64,000 nucleotides of DNA from Streptomyces sp. R28 (GTDB taxonomy: Bacteria > Actinomycetota > Actinomycetes > Streptomycetales > Streptomycetaceae), in NCBI RefSeq assembly GCF_041052385.1, contig NZ_CP163439.1, positions 3,399,001-3,463,000 on the forward strand, in the 5' to 3' direction. The number at the start of each line of letters is the position of its first letter. The stretch's first letter is position 1. A program made the translations under genes and the position numbers. Under the pieces are notes generated by a model. It saw only the letters and a program-made list of their open reading frames with translations. It was not told the DNA's origin and did no database searches. Below, piece by piece: positions 42,736 to 52,400 of the stretch.

Positions 42736-44663
42736 TGGCCGGGCCTATGGGGCGGATGATGGCCGGTGGCGGCCCCGATCAGCACTCGCTGGACTTCAAG
42801 GTGTCGGGCAGGCGGCTGCTCTCCCACTTCAAGCCCGAGCGGCTCACCATCTACGCGCTGCTGTTCTGCGTCGTCGTGAGCGTGGGTCTGTCGGTCGCCG
42901 GGCCGAAGATCCTCGGTGCGGCCACCGACCTGGTCTTCGCGGGCATCGTCGGGCGGCAGTTCGAGCCCGGGATGACCAAGGAGCAGGTCCTCGCGGCCAT
43001 GCGGGAGCGCGGCGACGGCCAGATCGCCGACATGCTGCGCAGCACCGACTTCACGCCGGGCGAGGGCATCGACTTCACCGCTGTGGGGAACGTGCTCCTC
43101 TTCGCGCTCGCGGTGTTCGTCGTCGCCGGGCTGCTGATGGCGGTGGCGACGCGGCTGGTGAACCGGGCTGTGAACCGCACCATGTACCGGATGCGTGAGG
43201 ACGTCCAGGCGAAGCTGTCGCGGCTGCCGCTGTCGTACTTCGACAAGCGCCAGCGCGGTGAGGTGCTGTCCCGGGCGACCAACGACATCGACAACATCGG
43301 GCAGACACTGCAGCAGTCGATGGGTCAGCTCATCAACTCGGTGCTCACCATCATCGGTGTGCTGGCGATGATGTTCTGGGTGTCGTGGCTGCTGGCGCTG
43401 GTCGCGTTGGTGACCGTGCCGCTGTCGTTCGTGGTCGCCACGCGGGTGGGCAAGCGGTCGCAGCCGCACTTCGTGCAGCAGTGGCGGTCGACCGGCAAGC
43501 TCAACGCGCACGTCGAGGAGATGTACACCGGGCACACCCTGGTGAAGGTGTTCGGGCGGCAGGAGGAGTCGGCCAAGCAGTTCGCCGAGCAGAACGAGGC
43601 GCTGTACGAGGCCGGGTTCAAGGCGCAGTTCAACAGCGGGATCATGCAGCCGCTGATGCTGTTCGTGTCGAACATCAACTACGTGCTGGTGGCGGTGGTC
43701 GGCGGTCTGCGGGTCGCGTCGGGCTCGCTGTCGATCGGTGACGTGCAGGCCTTCATCCAGTACTCGCGGCAGTTCTCGATGCCGCTGACGCAGGTCGCGT
43801 CGATGGCGAACCTCGTGCAGTCGGGTGTCGCGTCCGCCGAGCGGATCTTCGAGCTGCTGGACGCGGAGGAGCAGGAGGCCGACCCCATGCCGGGGGTGCG
43901 GCCGGAGGAGCTGCGGGGGCGGGTGGCGCTGGAGGGGGTGTCCTTCCGGTACGACCCCGAGAAGCCGCTGATCGAGGACCTGTCGCTGGCGGTGGAGCCC
44001 GGGCACACGGTCGCGATCGTCGGGCCCACGGGTGCCGGCAAGACGACTCTCGTGAATCTGCTGATGCGGTTCTACGACGTCTCGTCCGGGCGGATCACCC
44101 TCGACGGGGTCGACATCGCGCGGATGTCCCGGGACGAACTGCGGGCCGGGATCGGGATGGTGCTGCAAGACACCTGGCTGTTCGGCGGCACGATCGCGGA
44201 GAACATCGCGTACGGGGCCTCGCGGAAGGTGACCCGGGGCGAGATCGAGGAAGCCGCGAGGGCCGCCCACGCCGACCGGTTCATCCGTACCCTGCCCGAC
44301 GGGTACGACACGGTGATCGACGACGAGGGGTCGGGGGTCAGTGCGGGTGAGAAGCAGCTGATCACCATCGCTCGGGCGTTCCTGTCGGACCCGGTGATCC
44401 TGGTGCTGGACGAGGCGACCTCGTCGGTCGACACCCGTACCGAGGTGCTGATCCAGAAGGCGATGGCCAAACTGGCGCACGGGCGTACGTCGTTCGTCAT
44501 CGCGCACCGGCTGTCGACCATCCGGGACGCGGACACGATCCTCGTCATGGAGAACGGGGCGATCGTGGAACAGGGCGCGCACGGCGAGCTGTTGGCGGCC
44601 GACGGGGCGTATGCGCGGTTGTACAAGGCGCAGTTCGCCCAGGCGGTGGCCGAGGTGGACTGA
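42735..44663 (+). CDS. ABC exporter half (type IV), second subunit
   Basis: A 642-residue partner. A Gly/Met-rich N-terminus (MAGPMGRMMAGGGPDQHSL) and an extended first extracytoplasmic region (about residues 75-125) precede the membrane helices. The ATPase domain has Walker A VGPTGAGKTTLVNLLMRFYD, a signature VSAGEKQLITIARAFLSDP, and Walker B VILVLDEATSSVD with the catalytic Glu. With the Asp-containing first subunit this makes an asymmetric heterodimer. ATG overlaps the previous stop. Followed by a repeat-rich convergent end facing the sigma factor gene. Confidence 0.9.
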   Translation: MAGPMGRMMAGGGPDQHSLDFKVSGRRLLSHFKPERLTIYALLFCVVVSVGLSVAGPKILGAATDLVFAGIVGRQFEPGMTKEQVLAAMRERGDGQIADMLRSTDFTPGEGIDFTAVGNVLLFALAVFVVAGLLMAVATRLVNRAVNRTMYRMREDVQAKLSRLPLSYFDKRQRGEVLSRATNDIDNIGQTLQQSMGQLINSVLTIIGVLAMMFWVSWLLALVALVTVPLSFVVATRVGKRSQPHFVQQWRSTGKLNAHVEEMYTGHTLVKVFGRQEESAKQFAEQNEALYEAGFKAQFNSGIMQPLMLFVSNINYVLVAVVGGLRVASGSLSIGDVQAFIQYSRQFSMPLTQVASMANLVQSGVASAERIFELLDAEEQEADPMPGVRPEELRGRVALEGVSFRYDPEKPLIEDLSLAVEPGHTVAIVGPTGAGKTTLVNLLMRFYDVSSGRITLDGVDIARMSRDELRAGIGMVLQDTWLFGGTIAENIAYGASRKVTRGEIEEAARAAHADRFIRTLPDGYDTVIDDEGSGVSAGEKQLITIARAFLSDPVILVLDEATSSVDTRTEVLIQKAMAKLAHGRTSFVIAHRLSTIRDADTILVMENGAIVEQGAHGELLAADGAYARLYKAQFAQAVAEVD

Positions 44664-44719
44664 CGTGGACTGAATCGCGGTCGGGGGTGCCACGTGGTGT
44701 TGTGGGGCGACTGCGGGCC

Positions 44720-44845
44720 GGTGGGGGTCGGCCGCGCCCCGCGGCGCAGCCGCATATCGACACAGCCCCGCGCCCCTGAGGGGCGTCAGCTGCACGTACC
44801 CAAGGGGCGCGGGGAACTGCGCGGCCAACCCCCACTCGCCCGCAG
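44720..44845. repeat. Dispersed intergenic GC-rich repeats, copy B and relative
   Basis: 44720-44784 is the reverse complement of copies A and C (read inverted: AGGGGCGCGGGGCTGTGTCG, ATATGCGGC). 44800-44845 is a related unit (AAGGGGCGCGGGGAACTGCG). They lie between the convergent ABC and sigma-factor genes and probably act as a bidirectional terminator. Confidence 0.65.
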
Positions 44846-44851
44846 ACGGCC

Positions 44852-46009
44852 TCAGTCCAGATAACCCCTCAGCTGATCCGCGAATGCATGATCCCGCAGC
44901 TTGTTGAGCGTCTTCGACTCGATCTGCCTGATCCGCTCCCGCGTCACGCCGAAGATCCGGCCTATCTCCTCCAGCGTGCGAGGGCGGCCGTCCGCCAAGC
45001 CGTACCGCAGCTGTACGACCTTCCGCTCCCGCTCCCCCAGCGTCGACAGAACCACTTCCAGGTGCTCCCTGAGCAGCAGGAACGCCGCCGACTCGACCGG
45101 CGATGTCGCGTCGCCGTCCTCGATGAGGTCGCCGAGCGCCACGTCGTCCTCCTCGCCCACCGGGGCGTGCAGCGACACCGGTTCCTGGGCCAGGCGCAGC
45201 ACCTCGCTGACGCGCTCGGGCAGCAGGTCGAGGTGGGCGGCCACCTCCTCCGGCGTCGGTTCGTAGCCGCGTTCCTGCAGCATGCGGCGCTGGACGCGGA
45301 CGACCCGGTTGATCAACTCGACGACGTGGACCGGCACTCGGATGGTGCGGGCCTGGTCGGCGAGGGCGCGGGACATGGCCTGGCGGATCCACCAGGTGGC
45401 GTACGTCGAGAACTTGTAGCCGCGGGCGTAGTCGAACTTCTCCACGGCCCGGATCAGGCCGAGGTTCCCCTCCTGGACCAGGTCCAGCATGGTCAGGCCG
45501 CGGCCGACGTACCTCTTCGCCACGGACACGACGAGCCGCAGGTTCGCCTCGATCAGCCGCCGCTTGGCCATCCGGCCCATGACGACCAGGCGGTCGAGGT
45601 CGAGGGCGAGCCGGCTCTCCAGATCGGGGGTGCTGCTCAGCTTCTCCTCGGCGAACAGGCCGGCCTCGACGCGGCGGGCGAGTTCGACCTCCTCGGCCGC
45701 GGTGAGGAGGGGGATGCGGCCGATCTCCCGCAGGTACTGGCGGAAGAGGTCGGAGGAGGGACCGCTGTTGTCGGCGCGGGCGCGGGCCGGCAGCGGTGCT
45801 TCGACCGGCTCGGTGGCGTCGGCGCCGTCCAGGGCCTCCGCGGGCGGTTCCGCGGGCTCGGGCGAGGCCTCCGGCTCCGCCTCGGGGTGGTGCGCGACCC
45901 GGCTCTGCGGCGGCACCGCGGCGAGAACGTCGGCCTCCGCGTCCGGTTCGGTGCTGTCAGCGCCGGTGGCGGCAGCGGCGTCGGTCTGGATGAGGGTCTG
46001 GGTCTGCAC
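44852..46009 (-). CDS. hrdA: HrdA-like group 2 sigma factor
   Basis: A 385-residue sigma-70-type factor. An acidic, proline-rich N-terminus (to about 100) is followed by region 1.2 [20 protein letters not shown], region 2 with [40 protein letters not shown] and [20 protein letters not shown]. Region 3 follows, and region 4 has [20 protein letters not shown] and [11 protein letters not shown]. This is a principal-like but non-essential (HrdA/C/D) factor. GTG 46009 is preferred because GGAGG lies about 9 bases upstream; ATG 46045 is an alternative. The neighbourhood (ABC pair, dnaG region) fits hrdA. Paralogue choice moderately sure. Confidence 0.82.
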   Translation of the reverse strand: MQTQTLIQTDAAAATGADSTEPDAEADVLAAVPPQSRVAHHPEAEPEASPEPAEPPAEALDGADATEPVEAPLPARARADNSGPSSDLFRQYLREIGRIPLLTAAEEVELARRVEAGLFAEEKLSSTPDLESRLALDLDRLVVMGRMAKRRLIEANLRLVVSVAKRYVGRGLTMLDLVQEGNLGLIRAVEKFDYARGYKFSTYATWWIRQAMSRALADQARTIRVPVHVVELINRVVRVQRRMLQERGYEPTPEEVAAHLDLLPERVSEVLRLAQEPVSLHAPVGEEDDVALGDLIEDGDATSPVESAAFLLLREHLEVVLSTLGERERKVVQLRYGLADGRPRTLEEIGRIFGVTRERIRQIESKTLNKLRDHAFADQLRGYLD

Positions 46010-46285
46010 GGGGGGCGACCTCCAGGATGATCGCTGCCGAGGCATACGGCAGCGCTGCTTCGAGGGCGGAGTCGGCGGCCTCGCCGCTGTCCGTCCCGTA
46101 CGCGATGAGCGGAACCGCGGGGGTGTGGGACCCGTGGGGAACGGATCGGCCGCGCTCCGAGGACTCAGGCACCGGAACCCAGTGTGGAGTACGACACATC
46201 GCCGCCACGAGGGGCGTGCGGGGACTTTTTGAGTCCGGTGCGTGACCGGGCGGTTACCCAGTCGTACGCAAATCCCGCGTATCTC

Positions 46286-48202
46286 TCAGAGCGCCGCCGC
46301 GCCCTGCCCCCGCAATGCCTGGTCGTACTGCTGCAACACCCACAGCTCGTTCTGCACGGCGGCCAGTTGGGCCGGGTCGCCGCCCGCGCCCAGGCGGGTC
46401 AGCTGGCCCTGGATGTCGCGGACGCGGCGGTCCACGGCGCGGCGGCGGACCGTCACGAGCTGTTCGCCGGCGTAGTTCTCGTCGACCGTCCTGCGCATGA
46501 TCGCCTCGACCGCCAGCTCCGTGACCATCGCGCGGACCTGGTCGTCGGGGGCCGCGTCGCGGACGCGGACCAGGTACTCCTGCGCGTCCTGGATGCCGTA
46601 CTCCGCGCCCCCCGCGTCCATGATCGCCTGGCGTACGGCCGCGTAGGGCGCGGCGGTGAACTCGTCGACGCCGTACGCGTCGAACGCCGGGGAGACCAAC
46701 TCGGGGCGCTGGAGGGCGAGTTTGAGGAGTTCGCGTTCGGTGGCGTAGACGGGGTTGCGCAGGGTCAGGGCCGGGCCGGATGTGCGGGGGCCGGCGGCGG
46801 CGTCGTACTGCTGCTGCGGGTTGCGGGATCCCGGGCCGGACGCCGGCGCCTGTCCCCTGCCACCCCGGTCCCGTGCCCAACGCGCCAGCTGCGCCACCCG
46901 CTTCACCACGAACTGCGTGTCGAGGATGCCGAGCATGCCCGCGAGCTGGACGGCCACCTCGTGCTGGGCGCCGCTGTTCTTGATGCGGGCGACGATCGGC
47001 GCCGCCTCGTCCAGCGCCGCCGCGCGGCCCGCCGGGGTGTCGAGGTCGTAGCGCAGGACGATCTGGCGCAGCGCGAACTCGAAGAGCGGGGTGCGCGGTT
47101 CGGCCAGGTCGGCGACCGCCTCGTCGCCCTTGGCCAGGCGCAGCTCGCAGGGGTCCATGCCGTCGGGCGCGATCGCGATGTACGTCTCGGCGGCGAACTT
47201 CTGGTCGTCCTCGAAGGCGCGCAGGGCCGCCTTCTGGCCGGCCGCGTCGCCGTCGAAGGTGAAGATGACGCGGGCCGAGCCGTTGTCCATCAGCAGTCGG
47301 CGGAGGATCTTGATGTGGTCGCCGCCGAAGGCCGTACCGCAGGTGGCGATGGCCGTGGTGACGCCGGCGAGGTGGCAGGCCATGACGTCCGTGTAGCCCT
47401 CGACGACGACCGCGCGGCTGACCTTCGCGATGTCCTTCTTGGCGAGGTCGATGCCGTAGAGGACCTGGGACTTCTTGTAGATGGCGGTGTCGGGGGTGTT
47501 GAGGTACTTGGGGCCGTTGTCGGCCTCGTAGAGCTTGCGCGCGCCGAAGCCGACGACCTCCCCGCCGATGTCCCTGATCGGCCACATGAGACGGCCCCGG
47601 AAACGGTCGATCGGGCCGCGCCGGCCCTCCTGCGCGAGCCCGGACAGGAGGAGCTCCTTGTCGGTGAAGCCCTTGCCGCGGAGGTAGCGGGTGAGGTGGT
47701 CCCAGCCCTGGGGGCTGTAGCCGACGCCGAAGTGGAGGGCGGCGGACTGGTCGAAGCCGCGCTCGGCGAGGAAGATCCGGCCGGTGTCGGCCTCGGGGCT
47801 GGTCGCCAGCTGCTCGGCGTACCACTCGGCGGCGATCTTGTGGGCCTCGACCAGGCGGATGCGTTCGCCGCGCTGGTGGGAGGGGTTGTACCCGCCCTCC
47901 TCGTAACGCAGGGTGATGCCGGCCTGGGCGGCGAGGCGCTCGACCGCCTCGGAGAAGGAGAGGTGGTCGACCTTCATCACGAACGTGATGGTGTCGCCGC
48001 CCTCCTGGCAGCCGAAGCAGTGGAAGAGCCCCTTGCTGGGGCTGACCTGGAAGGACGGCGACTTCTCGTCATGGAAGGGACACAGGCCCTTGAGGTTCCC
48101 GCCGCCCGCGCCGCGCAGCTGGAGGTACTCGGACACCACGGCGTCGATCGGGACCGCGTCCCGAACAGCCTTCACGTCCTCGTCGTTGATCCGTCCTGCC
48201 AC
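46286..48202 (-). CDS. dnaG: DNA primase DnaG
   Basis: A 638-residue primase. A CHC2 zinc ribbon near residue 40 (CPFHDEKSPSF and FHCFGC), a catalytic core with NGPKYLNTPDTAIYKKSQVL, the TOPRIM glutamate motif VVVEGYTDVMACHLAGV and the DxD-type ITFTFDGD-like VIFTFDGDAAGQKAA. The C-terminal helicase-binding part contains a Gly-rich linker (GGRGQAPASGPGS) and QYDAAAGPR. It makes RNA primers for replication with DnaB. ATG at 48202, monocistronic. Divergent from short repeat DNA. Confidence 0.95.
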   Translation of the reverse strand: MAGRINDEDVKAVRDAVPIDAVVSEYLQLRGAGGGNLKGLCPFHDEKSPSFQVSPSKGLFHCFGCQEGGDTITFVMKVDHLSFSEAVERLAAQAGITLRYEEGGYNPSHQRGERIRLVEAHKIAAEWYAEQLATSPEADTGRIFLAERGFDQSAALHFGVGYSPQGWDHLTRYLRGKGFTDKELLLSGLAQEGRRGPIDRFRGRLMWPIRDIGGEVVGFGARKLYEADNGPKYLNTPDTAIYKKSQVLYGIDLAKKDIAKVSRAVVVEGYTDVMACHLAGVTTAIATCGTAFGGDHIKILRRLLMDNGSARVIFTFDGDAAGQKAALRAFEDDQKFAAETYIAIAPDGMDPCELRLAKGDEAVADLAEPRTPLFEFALRQIVLRYDLDTPAGRAAALDEAAPIVARIKNSGAQHEVAVQLAGMLGILDTQFVVKRVAQLARWARDRGGRGQAPASGPGSRNPQQQYDAAAGPRTSGPALTLRNPVYATERELLKLALQRPELVSPAFDAYGVDEFTAAPYAAVRQAIMDAGGAEYGIQDAQEYLVRVRDAAPDDQVRAMVTELAVEAIMRRTVDENYAGEQLVTVRRRAVDRRVRDIQGQLTRLGAGGDPAQLAAVQNELWVLQQYDQALRGQGAAAL

Positions 48203-48251
48203 GCGTGAATTCTACGGGGGCGGACCGACATCTCCGGGCGGGCTGCGGCGC

Positions 48252-48312
48252 CCCAGGGGCGCGGGGCTGTGTCGATGTGCGGCTCCGCCGCGTGGGCGCG
48301 ACCAGCCCCCAT
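48252..48312. repeat. Dispersed intergenic GC-rich repeat, copy C
   Basis: Same order of blocks as copy A at 39241: CAGGGGCGCGGGGCTGTGTC, GATGTGCGGCTCCGCCGCG, then GCGACCAGCCCC. Lies between dnaG (start) and the flavoprotein gene (stop). Confidence 0.7.
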
Positions 48313-48355
48313 GACCCGCACCCGCGCCCGCGAGACGACGGAACCCGGCTGGCGC

Positions 48356-49621
48356 CTAGGCGATCAGGCTCTCAAGGGCGACGTGCGGGTCCGCCAGGGC
48401 CTCCGTGTTCACCTGTTCCTTCGAGCGGATCAGCTGCTGAATGGGCTCTGTGACGTCCCACACGTTCACGTTCATCCCGGCGAGCACCCGGCCGCCCTTC
48501 ACCCAGAACGCGATGAACTCCCGCTTCCCGGCGTCCCCGCGGATCACCACTTCGTCGTACGACCCCGGGGGCGCCCAGCCGGAGTACTCCATGCCCAAGT
48601 CGTACTGGTCGGAGAAGAAGTAGGGCACGCGGTCGTAGGTGACGTCCTGCCCGAGCATCGCCCGCGCCGCCGCCGGGCCGCCGCCCAGCGCGTTGGCCCA
48701 GTGCTCCACGCGCAGCCGGGTGTCGAACAGGGCGTGCGGGAAGGAGGCCACGTCGCCGGCCGCGTAGATGTCGGGGTCGGAGGTGCGCAGCCGCTCGTCG
48801 ACCACGACGCCGCGGCCATGGGTACGGTCGGCGATCTCCAGCCCCGCCGCCTCCGCGAGGCCGATGCGCGGGGCCGCGCCGATCGCCGCCAGGACGTCGT
48901 GCGCGGGGTGCTCCTCGCCGTCGTCGGTGCGGGCGGCCAGCACCATGCCGTCCTGGCCGACGATCTCCGTCAGCCGCCGGCCGAAGTGGAAGCGCACGCC
49001 GTGCTCGCGGTGCAGCTCGGCGAAGACGGCGCCCAGCTCGGGGCCGAGGACGCCGTGCAGCGGGGTCGGGTTGTGCTCGATGACGGTGACCTCGGCGCCG
49101 TACTCCCGGGCCGCCGCCGCGACCTCCAGGCCGATCCAGCCGGCGCCGGCGATCACGATGTGCCCGTTGTCCCGGCCGAGCGAGGCGAGGACGCCCTTGA
49201 GGCGCTCGGCGTGCGCGAGGCGGCGCAGGTGGTGGACGCCGGCCAGGTCCGTGCCCGGGATGTCCAGGCGGCGCGGCTCGGCGCCGGTGGCCAGCAGGAG
49301 CTTGTCGTAGTGGACGACGGTGCCGTCCTCGCCGAACCGCACCGTCTTCGCCGTACGGTCGATCGCGTCGACGGTCTGGCCCAGGTGCAGCTCGATGTCG
49401 TTGCGCGCGTACCAGGCGGGCTCGTGCACGAAGACGCTGTCGCGCTCCTCCTTGCCGAGGAGATAGCCCTTGGACAGGGGCGGCCTCTCGTACGGGTGGT
49501 CGCGCTCGTCGCAGATCAGTATCACCCGCCCGGTGAAGCCGTCCGCCCGGAGCGTCTCGGCCGCCTTCGCGCCGGCGAGTCCGCCTCCGACGATGACGAA
49601 TGTCTGATCCGCGTCGACCAC
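48356..49621 (-). CDS. FAD-dependent ferredoxin-reductase-like oxidoreductase
   Basis: A 421-residue pyridine-nucleotide-disulfide-type flavoprotein of the rubredoxin/ferredoxin reductase branch. FAD site: TFVIVGGGLAGAKAAETLRA, with a second site DIYAAGDVASFPHALF. The NAD(P) site is HIVIAGAGWIGLEVAAAARE. ERPPLSKGYLLGKE near residue 45 is typical of this branch (no redox disulfide). The C-terminal domain is of the reductase type (WANALGGGPAAARAMLG). It passes electrons from NAD(P)H to a ferredoxin or related partner. No partner gene is adjacent. Confidence 0.88.
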   Translation of the reverse strand: MVDADQTFVIVGGGLAGAKAAETLRADGFTGRVILICDERDHPYERPPLSKGYLLGKEERDSVFVHEPAWYARNDIELHLGQTVDAIDRTAKTVRFGEDGTVVHYDKLLLATGAEPRRLDIPGTDLAGVHHLRRLAHAERLKGVLASLGRDNGHIVIAGAGWIGLEVAAAAREYGAEVTVIEHNPTPLHGVLGPELGAVFAELHREHGVRFHFGRRLTEIVGQDGMVLAARTDDGEEHPAHDVLAAIGAAPRIGLAEAAGLEIADRTHGRGVVVDERLRTSDPDIYAAGDVASFPHALFDTRLRVEHWANALGGGPAAARAMLGQDVTYDRVPYFFSDQYDLGMEYSGWAPPGSYDEVVIRGDAGKREFIAFWVKGGRVLAGMNVNVWDVTEPIQQLIRSKEQVNTEALADPHVALESLIA

Positions 49622-49930
49622 TTGATGCCTCCTCGTCAGGGTGCCGCCACACGAGCGTCCCGCACGCAGCGTGATGCGGGAAGAGGGGGTGACCCGATCA
49701 GGCCACGCAGGGTCACTTTCGAGTGCCCGTTCGCCCCATGTGTCCCAACCGTCACGAGCGGGTGATCACCCCTCGGAGGGAGGCCGACGGCGCGCCTGCC
49801 TCGCTCCGGAACAGGCGCACCCCCGCCGCGCCAAGCGTCCCGTGGGGGCCGGGAGTTGTCGGCCCGCTCCCGGCGGGAGGCCGCCGCGAGCAGCTGCCGG
49901 TGGCGGTGGGCTCCTGACCCGCTCGACCCG
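49622..49930. other. Intergenic region, no gene seen
   Basis: About 310 bases between the flavoprotein start and the dGTPase stop, both on the minus strand. No convincing frame; it should hold the flavoprotein gene's promoter. Confidence 0.4.
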
Positions 49931-51184
49931 CTAGACCCGCTGCGTGAGCCGCGTGTGCAGGGAGCGGGCCGAGGCGTCCGTCAGGGAGGCGATCTGGTCG
50001 ACGATCACGCGTTTGCGGGCGCGGTCGTCGGCGGCCGCGTCGAACAGGGCCCGGAACTGCGGGTCCAGCCCGTCGGGCGCGCGGGCGGTGAGCGCCTCGG
50101 CCAGTTCGGCGACCACGATCCGCTGGTCGGCGCGCAGCCGCTCCTGCTCGGCGCGCTGCATGACGTACCGGTCGGCGACGGCCTTGAGGACCGCGCACTC
50201 CAGGCGGGTCGCGTGCGGTACGACGAGTTCGGCGCCGTAGCGGGTGAGCCGGCCGCTGCCGTACGCCGCGCGTGTGGCGCTCTCGGCGGCCAGGCAGAAC
50301 CGGCCGATGAGCTGGCTGGTGGCGTCCTTGAGGCGGGCCTGGGCGACGGCCGAACCGTCGTAGCCGTGCGGCCACCACGGTTCTTCCTGGAGCCGGTCGA
50401 GGGCGGCGGACAGTTCCGCCGGGTCGGTGTCCTCAGGGACGTACCGTCCGACGGCGACCGCGAAGACCGCCTGGCGTTCCGGCTCGGCGTGCAGGTAGTT
50501 GGGGTCGATGTGGCCGGCGTGCAGGCCGTCCTCGACGTCGTGCACCGAGTACGCCACGTCGTCGGACCAGTCCATGACCTGGGCCTCGAAGGTGGTGCGG
50601 GTGGCGGGGGCGTCCTTGCGGACCCAGTCGAAGACGGGGCGGTCGTCCTCGTAGACACCGAACTTCGGGGACGTCGGGGCGGTGGGGTGGGCGCCGCGGG
50701 ACCACGGGTACTTGGTGGCGGCGTCGAGGGTGGCTCGGGTGAGGTTGAGGCCTACCGAGCCCTCCGGGGTGAACCGTTTGGGTTCGATGCGGGTGAGGAG
50801 CCTCAGGGACTGGGCGTTGCCCTCGAAGCCGCCGCAGTCCTCGGCGAATTCGTTGAGCGCGACTTCGCCGTTGTGCCCGAAGGGAGGGTGGCCGAGGTCG
50901 TGGGAGAGGCAGGCGGCTTCGACCAGGTCGGGGTCGCAGCCGAGGGCTGCGCCGAGCTCTCGGCCGACCTGGGCGCACTCCAGGGAGTGGGTGAGGCGGG
51001 TGCGGGGGCTCGGGTCCCAGGCGTGGCTGTGGGTTCCGGGTGTCACTACTTGGGTCTTGCCGGCGAGGCGGCGCAGGGCCGCGGAGTGCAGCACTCGGGC
51101 GCGGTCGCGTTGGAAGGCCGTGCGGCCTGGGCGTTTGTCGGGTTCGGGTGCCCAGCGTTCGACTGCCGACTCGTCGTAGTACAT
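49931..51184 (-). CDS. dgt: Deoxyguanosinetriphosphate triphosphohydrolase
   Basis: A 417-residue HD-domain dNTPase. N-terminal [20 protein letters not shown], then [20 protein letters not shown] and the HD motif [20 protein letters not shown], with the second Asp in [20 protein letters not shown]. These match the dGTPase family, which cleaves dGTP (or several dNTPs) to nucleoside and triphosphate. ATG at 51184 is supported by the conserved [11 protein letters not shown] start. Precedes the primase region in the same orientation but with a 300-base gap to the flavoprotein gene. Confidence 0.92.
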   Translation of the reverse strand: MYYDESAVERWAPEPDKRPGRTAFQRDRARVLHSAALRRLAGKTQVVTPGTHSHAWDPSPRTRLTHSLECAQVGRELGAALGCDPDLVEAACLSHDLGHPPFGHNGEVALNEFAEDCGGFEGNAQSLRLLTRIEPKRFTPEGSVGLNLTRATLDAATKYPWSRGAHPTAPTSPKFGVYEDDRPVFDWVRKDAPATRTTFEAQVMDWSDDVAYSVHDVEDGLHAGHIDPNYLHAEPERQAVFAVAVGRYVPEDTDPAELSAALDRLQEEPWWPHGYDGSAVAQARLKDATSQLIGRFCLAAESATRAAYGSGRLTRYGAELVVPHATRLECAVLKAVADRYVMQRAEQERLRADQRIVVAELAEALTARAPDGLDPQFRALFDAAADDRARKRVIVDQIASLTDASARSLHTRLTQRV

Positions 51185-51288
51185 GCACCGACAGTACGGG
51201 CAGGCACTGACAAATGGGGGGACTGTGTTTCGCCTGCTCGTCTGCCGACTTCCGAGGCGCTGCGCGGGCCACTACCCTCCGCGGCGAT

Positions 51289-52176
51289 TCAGGCCGACGC
51301 CAGTTCCGGTGCTGTGGTGGCCGGCGTCGTCAGCATCTGGTCGTAGCGGTGCAGGAGCAGCCTCGCCATCGCCGGGTGGGTGCCCAGTGGGGCCGACGCG
51401 ATCCACGGGGCCGCCTGCGCGCACTCCGTCGCGAAGCGGCCGGGGGCCGTGAAGTAGGAGGACACCGCCACCCTTGTGCGGCCTCGGGCGGCCAGGGCAC
51501 GGAGGGCGTCGGGGACCGTCGGGGCCGCCGTCGTCGCGTACGCGGGGACCACCGGGACGCCCAGGCGGTTGGCGAGGAGCTGGGCCGTGTGGGCCGTGTC
51601 GAGCTTCGACGCGGGGTCGCGAGAGCCTGCGGCCGCCAGGACCACCGCGCTCTTGCGGCGGGTGGACTCGTCCAGCCGGGTGCGCCAGCCGGCCTCGACC
51701 AGGCGCGCGTACAGGGCCTCCACCAGCAGGGGGTGCGGGCCGAGCGCGCCGGCCACGCGTGCGCGTACCTGCGATGCGGCGGCCATCTCGGGGATGTCCC
51801 GTTTGATGTGGTAGCCGCGGCTGAGCAGGAGCGGGACGAGGATCGCCTCGCGATCGCCCAGGGCGGCGAGGGTGTCCGGGAGCAGGGGCTCGTTCAGCTC
51901 GATGTGGCCGAGGTGGACCGGGAGGCCGGGGCGCTGCTCGCGGACCTTGTCGAGGAGGGCGCTCACCGTGCTCAGGGCGCGCGGGTCGCGGCTGCCGTGG
52001 GCCACGACGACGAGCGCGGGCGGCTCGGGGCGCCGCCTGCCGTCGAGCGAGACGAGGCTGAGCTGGCTGGCGAGCTGGCTGCTGATCCGGTTCATGATGT
52101 GCGCCGTACTGTCGAGGTGGGCCCCCGGGCCGGGGAGGGTCGTGGACTCGTCGTGAAGCGGGTTCGACGCCGTCAT
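51289..52176 (-). CDS. Sirohydrochlorin chelatase-like (CbiX/SirB) protein
   Basis: A 295-residue two-domain chelatase-type protein. First domain: PALVVVAHGSRDPRALSTVS with the metal-site His, and HLGHIELNEPLLPDTLAALG. Second domain: SAVVLAAAGSRDPASKLDTA and VVPAYATTAAPTVPDALRAL, where the His is replaced by Ala/Gly. LLLSRGYHIKRDIPEMAAA holds the second active-site His. Members insert Fe or Co into sirohydrochlorin for siroheme or B12. With a NasA gene 7 kb away a siroheme role is plausible. ATG 52176 is a guess; a GTG at 52206 is in frame. No good ribosome binding site is visible. Confidence 0.75.
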   Translation of the reverse strand: MTASNPLHDESTTLPGPGAHLDSTAHIMNRISSQLASQLSLVSLDGRRRPEPPALVVVAHGSRDPRALSTVSALLDKVREQRPGLPVHLGHIELNEPLLPDTLAALGDREAILVPLLLSRGYHIKRDIPEMAAASQVRARVAGALGPHPLLVEALYARLVEAGWRTRLDESTRRKSAVVLAAAGSRDPASKLDTAHTAQLLANRLGVPVVPAYATTAAPTVPDALRALAARGRTRVAVSSYFTAPGRFATECAQAAPWIASAPLGTHPAMARLLLHRYDQMLTTPATTAPELASA

Positions 52177-52400
52177 GAACCGATGGTGGCGGCGGGACGT
52201 TGCCACCCCGTTGCGCCTGAATAACGGGTTTTTACACCGGGTTCACGGTGGGGTGCCAGGGCGGTGTGAGGCGGCGTGACCTGCGCGTTCGAGGGGCGAA
52301 GTGAACCTGGTCACGTCGGCGGTGGTGAACCGCGGAGGCTGACAGGGCGTCCCTGACTGTCGAGAAGAGGCGGTCAGCCGACCGGGGAGGGACCCACCAG

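Noticed and set aside
42510..45392. 960-codon minus-strand frame across the ABC transporter
   Set aside because: Antisense shadow of the second ABC subunit.
45957..46208. 83-codon minus-strand frame over the hrdA start
   Set aside because: Overlaps the likely GTG start of the sigma factor out of frame, without a clear ribosome binding site.
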